45,971 nucleotides of DNA from Alphaproteobacteria bacterium UBA7314 (GTDB lineage Bacteria > Pseudomonadota > Alphaproteobacteria > MPNO01 > UBA830), in contig DKQG01000020.1 in NCBI GenBank assembly GCA_002471575.1, positions 1 to 45,971 of the forward strand. Direction: 5' to 3'. Positions 40,975 to 45,971 of the stretch are shown here, piece by piece (the first letter of the stretch is position 1; every line of letters starts with the position of its first letter). Both the position numbers and the translations under genes were made by a program. Below the pieces are notes generated by a model. That model did not search any database. It saw only the letters and a program-made list of their open reading frames with translations, and was not told the DNA's origin.

Positions 40975-41841
40975 ATGCACTGGACACCCCGCAGAGAGAC
41001 CTTTCGCAGTCTTCTGGAAACAGATGACTGCTTTCACCCTGGCTCCGTCTTCGACCCGATTTCTGCCCGCATCGCAGAAGATCTGGGTTTTGAGATCGGC
41101 ATGTTTGCTGGCTCTGTGGCATCCCTTGCCGTGCTCGGTGCTCCTGATTTGATCGTCCTGACACTGTCGGAATTCGCGGATCAGGCCTATCGCATCAATC
41201 GGGCGGGAAACCTGCCGTTACTGGTGGATGCCGATCACGGCTACGGCAACGCATTGAACGTCAGGCGCACGGTGGAGGAACTTGAAACCGCCGGTGTGGC
41301 GGCCCTGACCATCGAAGATACCGACCTCCCGCAACCGTATGGTACCGTTGGCTCGACCCGGGTGCTCCCCTTCGAAGAGGGGATCGGTAAGATTAAAGCA
41401 GCTCTGTCCGGGCGTCAGGATGCATCTCTGGTGATTGCTGGCCGTACGAGTGCCGCATCAATCAATGGCCTGGACGATGCGATAGAGCGGGGAAGGGCGT
41501 ATCAGGCCGAGGGCGTCGACGCGATGTTCTTTACCGGCGTGACGGCCGAAGATGAGGTACGGGTGATTTCCGATGCGCTCGACATACCGGTTTTTCTGGG
41601 CGGACCCGGTACCGGCACACTGGGCGATCGGGAATTCCTTGCGCGGCACGGCGTCCGGATTAGCCTGCAGGGGCACCATCCTTTTATGGCGTCGGTGCAG
41701 GCGACCTACGAGACGTTGAAGTCGTTGCGTAACGGTAAGTCGCCGGAAGACCTTATTGGGAAGGCGTCTTCCGAATTTATGAATACCGTGACCTGTGCTA
41801 ATGAATACCAGCGCCGGATGAAGGAATACCTCGGGGGCTGA
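40975..41841 (+). CDS. Isocitrate lyase/PEP mutase-family protein, oxaloacetate decarboxylase-like
   Basis: A 288-residue TIM-barrel protein. It has HPGSVFDPISARIAEDLGF at 21-39, the magnesium-binding DADHGYGNA at 85-93, and IEDTDLPQPYG at 113-123. This pattern (DADHGYG and no KKC-type isocitrate lyase cysteine motif) is that of the PA4872-like oxaloacetate decarboxylase group rather than isocitrate lyase. It would act on oxaloacetate or a related 2-oxo diacid in the cytoplasm. ATG 40975 has GAGGA 6 bases upstream; an upstream in-frame ATG is less likely. It converges on the DapA-like gene with a 2-base gap. Confidence 0.88.
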   Translation: MHWTPRRETFRSLLETDDCFHPGSVFDPISARIAEDLGFEIGMFAGSVASLAVLGAPDLIVLTLSEFADQAYRINRAGNLPLLVDADHGYGNALNVRRTVEELETAGVAALTIEDTDLPQPYGTVGSTRVLPFEEGIGKIKAALSGRQDASLVIAGRTSAASINGLDDAIERGRAYQAEGVDAMFFTGVTAEDEVRVISDALDIPVFLGGPGTGTLGDREFLARHGVRISLQGHHPFMASVQATYETLKSLRNGKSPEDLIGKASSEFMNTVTCANEYQRRMKEYLGG

Positions 41842-41843
41842 AG

Positions 41844-42821
41844 CTACTCGGCGGCGAGCACGGTCGGTCCGATCTCTTCCGCGCCGTCGCGACTGATCCC
41901 CGCGAGGCTCATCGCTTCAGCGATACGGGCGATCTCGGTTTCCGTCAGCTTCATCAGCGGCGGCCGCACCACGGCGGGACCGTCCAGGCGGCCGAGCAGG
42001 ACCAGCGCTTCTTTCATACGGTTGTGCATGTCGCCGAACGGATCGCAGTAGAATACCTGCGTAGTGTGATAGATGCGGTCCGCCAGTTTTTGGGCAGTGG
42101 CGAGGTCTTGTGCTTGCACAGCACGGAACAGAGCGACCTGAAGGTCTGCGATCACCGAACCTGCGCCGGAAAGCAGCCCGTCCGTTCCCATCACAAGTGA
42201 CGACATCAACCACGCAGAATTGGTCGACAGGACGTTGATCCGTCTTGGTAGCGAATGCAGTGTCTTGATGTGACGGTCGTGCACCTGCGGTGTCGACCAG
42301 TCCTTGATCGCCATCACGTTTGGCACCTCTTCGCAGATCTGCACCAGCGTATCGAGCGGGTAGGCAAGCTCGTTGCCGTACTGAAAAACGATCATTGGCA
42401 AGTCCGTCGCATCCGCGATCATCTTCATATGGGCGATACCCATTTCCGGACGTCGCTGAATGCCGCCCATGCCGAGAGAACTCGGCGGGAAGCAGAGCAG
42501 AGCTGATGCGCCATGCGCGTCCGCCATATGCGCGATATCCGCAGCGATGTGGCTACCGTCCGCATATACACCGCAAATCAGGGGCATGCGGTCGCCTATC
42601 TCGTCGGCTGATTCATCCATCATGCGCGTCTGTTCGTCGAGAGTGCAGGCATGTACCTCCGAGGCGTGACCATTGATTGTCACCGCCGTCACGCCTTCGA
42701 CATCGGCGGCGAATGACAGATGTTTGCGGGTCTCGGCCCAGTCGAAGCGGTAGTCAGCGTCAAATGCTGCCAGCGTCGCCGGGATTACTCCGTGGGGTAC
42801 GTAGTCCTTGAACCGCGCCAT
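41844..42821 (-). CDS. Dihydrodipicolinate synthase/N-acetylneuraminate lyase-family aldolase
   Basis: A 325-residue class I aldolase of the DapA superfamily. The Schiff-base lysine is Lys173 (VMAIKDWS) and the catalytic tyrosine is Tyr148 (FQYGNE). The 2-oxo-acid binding loop (usually GTTGE) is NGHASE at 50-55. The variant loop, the ~30-residue C-terminal excess and the lack of lysine-pathway neighbours argue against DapA itself. It more probably cleaves or forms a 2-oxo acid in catabolism, for instance a trans-o-hydroxybenzylidenepyruvate hydratase-aldolase or keto-deoxy sugar acid aldolase type. Convergent with the oxaloacetate-decarboxylase-like gene; the pair could handle a pyruvate/oxaloacetate product. 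Confidence 0.87.
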   Translation of the reverse strand: MARFKDYVPHGVIPATLAAFDADYRFDWAETRKHLSFAADVEGVTAVTINGHASEVHACTLDEQTRMMDESADEIGDRMPLICGVYADGSHIAADIAHMADAHGASALLCFPPSSLGMGGIQRRPEMGIAHMKMIADATDLPMIVFQYGNELAYPLDTLVQICEEVPNVMAIKDWSTPQVHDRHIKTLHSLPRRINVLSTNSAWLMSSLVMGTDGLLSGAGSVIADLQVALFRAVQAQDLATAQKLADRIYHTTQVFYCDPFGDMHNRMKEALVLLGRLDGPAVVRPPLMKLTETEIARIAEAMSLAGISRDGAEEIGPTVLAAE

Positions 42822-42905
42822 GGCTTTGTCCTGTCTTTCATATTAGTGAGTGTGCCGGCATTATGTCGCCACCGGCAAAATTCGGCAATTGCATCGAATA
42901 TCGAT

Positions 42906-45287
42906 TTAGGTTCCGGGGGGAGTCGGGCTTTGAGTCGCAGAGATTGCGGCAAGGATATCCGTGGGGCTAACGGGTATGTTAGAAATCTTTACCTCCCGGC
43001 CGCACAGTGCATTTTCGATAGCCGACGCTATAACCGCAGGAACCGGCACGAGACCGCTTTCGCCGACGCCCTTCACACCCAACGGGTTCTGCGAAGACGG
43101 CACCACAATGTGCTCGATATGAACGTTTGGCATTTCGGCCGATCCGGGAATTAGGTATTCCGCGAGATTTGTCGACTGCGGCTGAGCCTGGTCGTCCCAA
43201 ATCATTTTTTCGTACATGGCGAAGCCCAGCCCGTGCGCCGCTCCGCCCGCTACCTGTCCGTCGATCACCAGCGGATTGACCATCACGCCGCAATCGTGGG
43301 CGATAGTATAGTTCAGCACTTTGACATTGCCGGTGTCCGGGTCTAACTCGATCTCCGCGACGTGGGCGCCATTGGAAAAGGCCAAGCCGTCGATCTGTTC
43401 CGCGACATGGGCCTCCAAACCGGGGTTTTCTCCGGCCGGCAGCGCGAAACCAGTGGCCGCACCGGCAAGCTGCGTCGCGATCTCGCCAAGGCCGATCGAC
43501 ATGCCGGGGACGCCTTTAACGTGCACCCGTCCGTCCAAAATTTCCAGATCGTCCTCCGCGGCCTCCAAAATATGTGCAGCTACACGAAGTGCTTTGTTGC
43601 GGACTTCTTCCGCCGCCGATCGCGCCGAGGAACCGGCGGTCACCGTCTGTCGACTGGAGGCCGCGCCCATTCCATAGGGGATCGCCGATGTGTCGCCGAT
43701 GACGACGTCGATATCTTCGACACCCACGCCGAGGGATTGCGCCACAATCTGCGCCAGCATGGTTCGGGTGCCTTGGCCAATGGCGGACACGCCGGAGGTA
43801 ACGCTGATACGCCCGGATGGGCCCACGCGCACCGTTGCCGCCTCGAAGGGGCCGCGGCCCGATCCTTTCAGGTAGACGGACAGTCCTATCCCGATGAATC
43901 TGCCTTCCGCGGCGGCCGCTGCTTGGCGCGCGGGAAAGTCCGACCATTTGCCGATTTCAAGCGCGGTTTCCAAGCATTTCGGAAAGTTCGCCTCATCGAT
44001 CACTACAGACGGGTCGGCGCGGCTGGCCAGCGGCCGTGTATAGGGCATCGCGTCGGGCTGAATCAGATTACGCCGACGGATTTCATCGCGGCCGATCCCC
44101 AACTTTTCCGCCGCCCGGTCCATCAGGCGTTCCATGACGAAGCTGCCCTGCGGGTACCCGGCGCCGCGTACCGGCGTGACGCAGGGTTTGTTCGTCAGAA
44201 CAAGCTTAATATCGAGGTTGTAATTGGCAACTTCGTAGGGTCCGGGGACGATACTGCCGGCGTTCTGGGCTACGTTTACGCCGCGTGCCGTATATGCGCC
44301 GTGATCGTGGATCATGTCGCCACGCACGCCAAGTATTTTGCCGTTTTCGTCGAACGCGATTTCCATGTCCCAGATCTGGTCGCGTTCCTGTGTGGAACTC
44401 GTAAAATGCTCACGACGGTCCTCGATCCATTTAACCGGAGCCTCGAGCATCATTGCCGCCGTCGCAACGACGATATCTTCCGGGTAAAAGACTAGCTTCG
44501 GCCCGAATCCGCCACCGATATCGGGTGTGACCACCCGCGTGTTCGTCTCGTTGCGTCCCAGCAGATTGATGAACATCCGGTGCGCCATGTGCGGCATCTG
44601 CGTTGCAAGCCAAACCACAAGTTGGTCTTCCAGAGCATCGTATCTTGCAACGAGGCCCCGACCTTCGAGCGCCATGCCGAGACCCTTGTGCAGTGAAAAC
44701 TTCTCCGCCGCTACGTGCGGAGCAGTGGCAAAAACGGAATCGCAATCGCCGTATCCCATCGAGAATTCGGCCAGGATATTATGGTCGGCGTCGGCATGAG
44801 CGGTCGGCGAACCGGCCTGCGCCGCCTGTTCCGGGTCGGCCGAAGCCGGCAGGATGTCGTAATCCACCTCGACAAGCGCCGCTGCATCTTCAGCTATGTA
44901 TCGGTCGTCAGCGATCACCACCGCGATTGCTTCCCCCACATGACAGACTTCCGTGCTGGCGAGGATCGGTCGATCGCGAAGCTGCTGATAGGCCTTGCTC
45001 GGCATTCCCACAGAGAGGCGGTCCGAGGTCATGTGAGGAGCCAGATCGTTCATCGTCAGCACGGCACGTACGCCCGGTGTGGCCCTCGCCGCCGTTGCAT
45101 TAATCCCTTTAATCAAAGCATGGGCGAACGCGCTTCTGACGAAGGCGGCCTGGAGCATACCGGGAAAATGTATATCGTCCGCATAGCGTCCTGCGCCGGT
45201 CAGCAGTGCAGGGTCTTCGATCCGCCGCACCGGTTGGCCGAACGGTCCCGGCCGGGTGGTTGCATCGATCATTGGATGGTCTGTCAC
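42906..45287 (-). CDS. Xanthine dehydrogenase-family molybdopterin large subunit (Mo-5)
   Basis: A 793-residue large subunit with canonical motifs: LTGAGRYADD at the N-terminus, GGGFGPKLVFYPED, PVRGAGYPQG with the active-site arginine, IGQGTRT, and NPLGVKGVGESG with presumed catalytic Glu743. I chose GTG 45287 because GGGAG lies about 7 bases upstream; the in-frame ATG 45272 is an alternative, and the frame is open upstream to 45467 without protein-like sequence. GVKGVGESG and RGAGYP are the forms seen in CoxL-related aerobic dehydrogenases, but no AYRCSFR loop is present, so it is not form I CO dehydrogenase. No small or FAD subunit adjoins it. Confidence 0.92.
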   Translation of the reverse strand: MTDHPMIDATTRPGPFGQPVRRIEDPALLTGAGRYADDIHFPGMLQAAFVRSAFAHALIKGINATAARATPGVRAVLTMNDLAPHMTSDRLSVGMPSKAYQQLRDRPILASTEVCHVGEAIAVVIADDRYIAEDAAALVEVDYDILPASADPEQAAQAGSPTAHADADHNILAEFSMGYGDCDSVFATAPHVAAEKFSLHKGLGMALEGRGLVARYDALEDQLVVWLATQMPHMAHRMFINLLGRNETNTRVVTPDIGGGFGPKLVFYPEDIVVATAAMMLEAPVKWIEDRREHFTSSTQERDQIWDMEIAFDENGKILGVRGDMIHDHGAYTARGVNVAQNAGSIVPGPYEVANYNLDIKLVLTNKPCVTPVRGAGYPQGSFVMERLMDRAAEKLGIGRDEIRRRNLIQPDAMPYTRPLASRADPSVVIDEANFPKCLETALEIGKWSDFPARQAAAAAEGRFIGIGLSVYLKGSGRGPFEAATVRVGPSGRISVTSGVSAIGQGTRTMLAQIVAQSLGVGVEDIDVVIGDTSAIPYGMGAASSRQTVTAGSSARSAAEEVRNKALRVAAHILEAAEDDLEILDGRVHVKGVPGMSIGLGEIATQLAGAATGFALPAGENPGLEAHVAEQIDGLAFSNGAHVAEIELDPDTGNVKVLNYTIAHDCGVMVNPLVIDGQVAGGAAHGLGFAMYEKMIWDDQAQPQSTNLAEYLIPGSAEMPNVHIEHIVVPSSQNPLGVKGVGESGLVPVPAVIASAIENALCGREVKISNIPVSPTDILAAISATQSPTPPGT

Positions 45288-45415
45288 GCGTCGTCTCCCA
45301 CTATCGCGATAATATAACTGCGCGCCCGCGAAATGCATCCCGTTGTCTGTGATGACCTGATAAACGGCATTCCGGGTTTCGCTACTTTTTACTGATGAAG
45401 GCTTTCTAAATGCGT

Positions 45416-45862
45416 TCAGGTGTTTTTGCCCGGTTCCTGCGCCATGATGCAGGCGCCGATCTTCCAAGTGCCGTCGGGCTGTTCTTCCATTATGTAAAGC
45501 GCCGTTTCCGACATGCCCGTCGGGCCGATAACTGCCAGCGGTTGAACGATGTTTCCGTCGATGCGCTGAGTTCCGCGAAACCCGAACGACTGCGGCCGGT
45601 ATACTGACCTATATGAATTGCGCACCATATGCAAAAAAATTTCCGGCGTCTTGAATATCTTCTGTATTTGCGGGGCTGCGAAAGAAAACGCTTTTTCAGC
45701 ATCGTCCTCGCGAAAAGCGTCAAGCTGTCTGAGGATGATATTGCGAATTTTGGCAACGTATTCGGTTTTCATTCCGACGGGTTGCACGTCTATTGGCCCG
45801 GCAGAAACCGTGGGCAAATGCAATCCCACGATTATCACGATTGTTAGCAGCAGCTTTTTCAT
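45416..45862 (-). CDS. DUF4864-like secreted protein
   Basis: A 148-residue protein with an N-terminal signal peptide (MKKLLLTIVIIVGLHLPTVSA). The mature part starts with a helix (IILRQLDAFREDDAEKAF) and a SFAAPQIQKIF segment followed by beta strands ending in WKIGACIM, a pattern of the DUF4864 (NTF2/SnoaL-like) family. Predicted periplasmic; function unknown. It lies 128 bases upstream of Mo-5 on the same strand. The ~110 bases beyond it to the window edge contain no gene, only a short direct repeat of GTGAGCAT. Confidence 0.8.
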   Translation of the reverse strand: MKKLLLTIVIIVGLHLPTVSAGPIDVQPVGMKTEYVAKIRNIILRQLDAFREDDAEKAFSFAAPQIQKIFKTPEIFLHMVRNSYRSVYRPQSFGFRGTQRIDGNIVQPLAVIGPTGMSETALYIMEEQPDGTWKIGACIMAQEPGKNT

Positions 45863-45971
45863 TGTTTCAACATCATGACTGCCAGTGTCACCCGAAGGGG
45901 CAAACTATAAACTACCTACGTTACCCGTGCTTCCGCGGTTTTTTGTATGTGAGCATAAAGTACGTGAGCAT

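Noticed and set aside
5993..45287. Form I CO dehydrogenase (CoxL) assignment for the large subunits
   Set aside because: The diagnostic AYRCSFR loop is absent in all five and no CoxM/CoxS set accompanies them.
1..45971. Insertion sequences, CRISPR arrays, rRNA, phage genes
   Set aside because: No transposase motif, terminal inverted repeats, regularly spaced repeats, rRNA segments or phage structural genes were seen.
45949..45971. Two copies of GTGAGCAT at the right edge
   Set aside because: Only two short copies at the window border; could be chance and cannot be followed further.

Overview
The window is GC-rich and densely coded. Oxidative aromatic/acyl-CoA catabolism genes, TAXI and DctPQM TRAP transporters, a stand-alone RecX and five CO/xanthine-dehydrogenase-type molybdenum subunits suggest an alphaproteobacterium, perhaps a marine or soil Rhodospirillales-like lineage. 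That placement is inferred from gene content and style; no rRNA or other marker is present.

Layout. 1-2539: the end of a [2Fe-2S] subunit gene and a molybdopterin large subunit (Mo-1). 2608-5771 (minus): a TAXI binding protein and fused TRAP permease. 5993-8335: Mo-2, then an SGNH hydrolase. 10097-13842 (minus): an IorA/IorB-type 2-oxoacid (arylpyruvate) ferredoxin oxidoreductase. 14717-18920: Mo-3 with a Rieske ring-hydroxylating oxygenase alpha/beta pair. 19197-22104: a DctP-DctQ-DctM transporter. 22515-24839: Mo-4. 24843-33857: crotonase, SDR, feruloyl-CoA-synthetase-like ligase, extradiol (VOC) dioxygenase, enol-lactonase-like hydrolase, Old Yellow Enzyme, cysteine hydrolase, a second ring-hydroxylase beta subunit and an atypical SDR. 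34187-39031: zinc alcohol dehydrogenase, thiolase, a cytosolic binding-protein-like gene, a small unknown and a VanA-type Rieske oxygenase. 39486-45862: recX, tRNA-Thr(UGU), an oxaloacetate-decarboxylase-like enzyme, a DapA-like aldolase, Mo-5 and a DUF4864 secreted protein.

How the genes could work together (inference): TRAP systems import organic acids. CoA ligation, crotonase, SDR and thiolase shorten acyl side chains. IorAB converts arylpyruvates to arylacetyl-CoAs. Molybdenum hydroxylases and Rieske oxygenases put oxygen on rings. The VOC dioxygenase, hydrolase, OYE and amidase-like enzymes process ring-cleavage products. No transcriptional regulator is seen, and no FAD (medium) subunit accompanies any of the five molybdenum subunits.

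The most distinctive signal is in the gaps. Many spaces between intact catabolic genes hold recognisable remains of other genes: an amidohydrolase tail, a polysaccharide deacetylase with its middle deleted, a YCII-like gene with one amber stop, an acyl-CoA ligase C-terminus with several frameshifts, a VWA domain split by a frameshift at a G6 tract, and a 27-residue SDR-like tail still coupled between thiolase and alcohol dehydrogenase. The region looks like a catabolic island assembled and pruned by repeated recombination.
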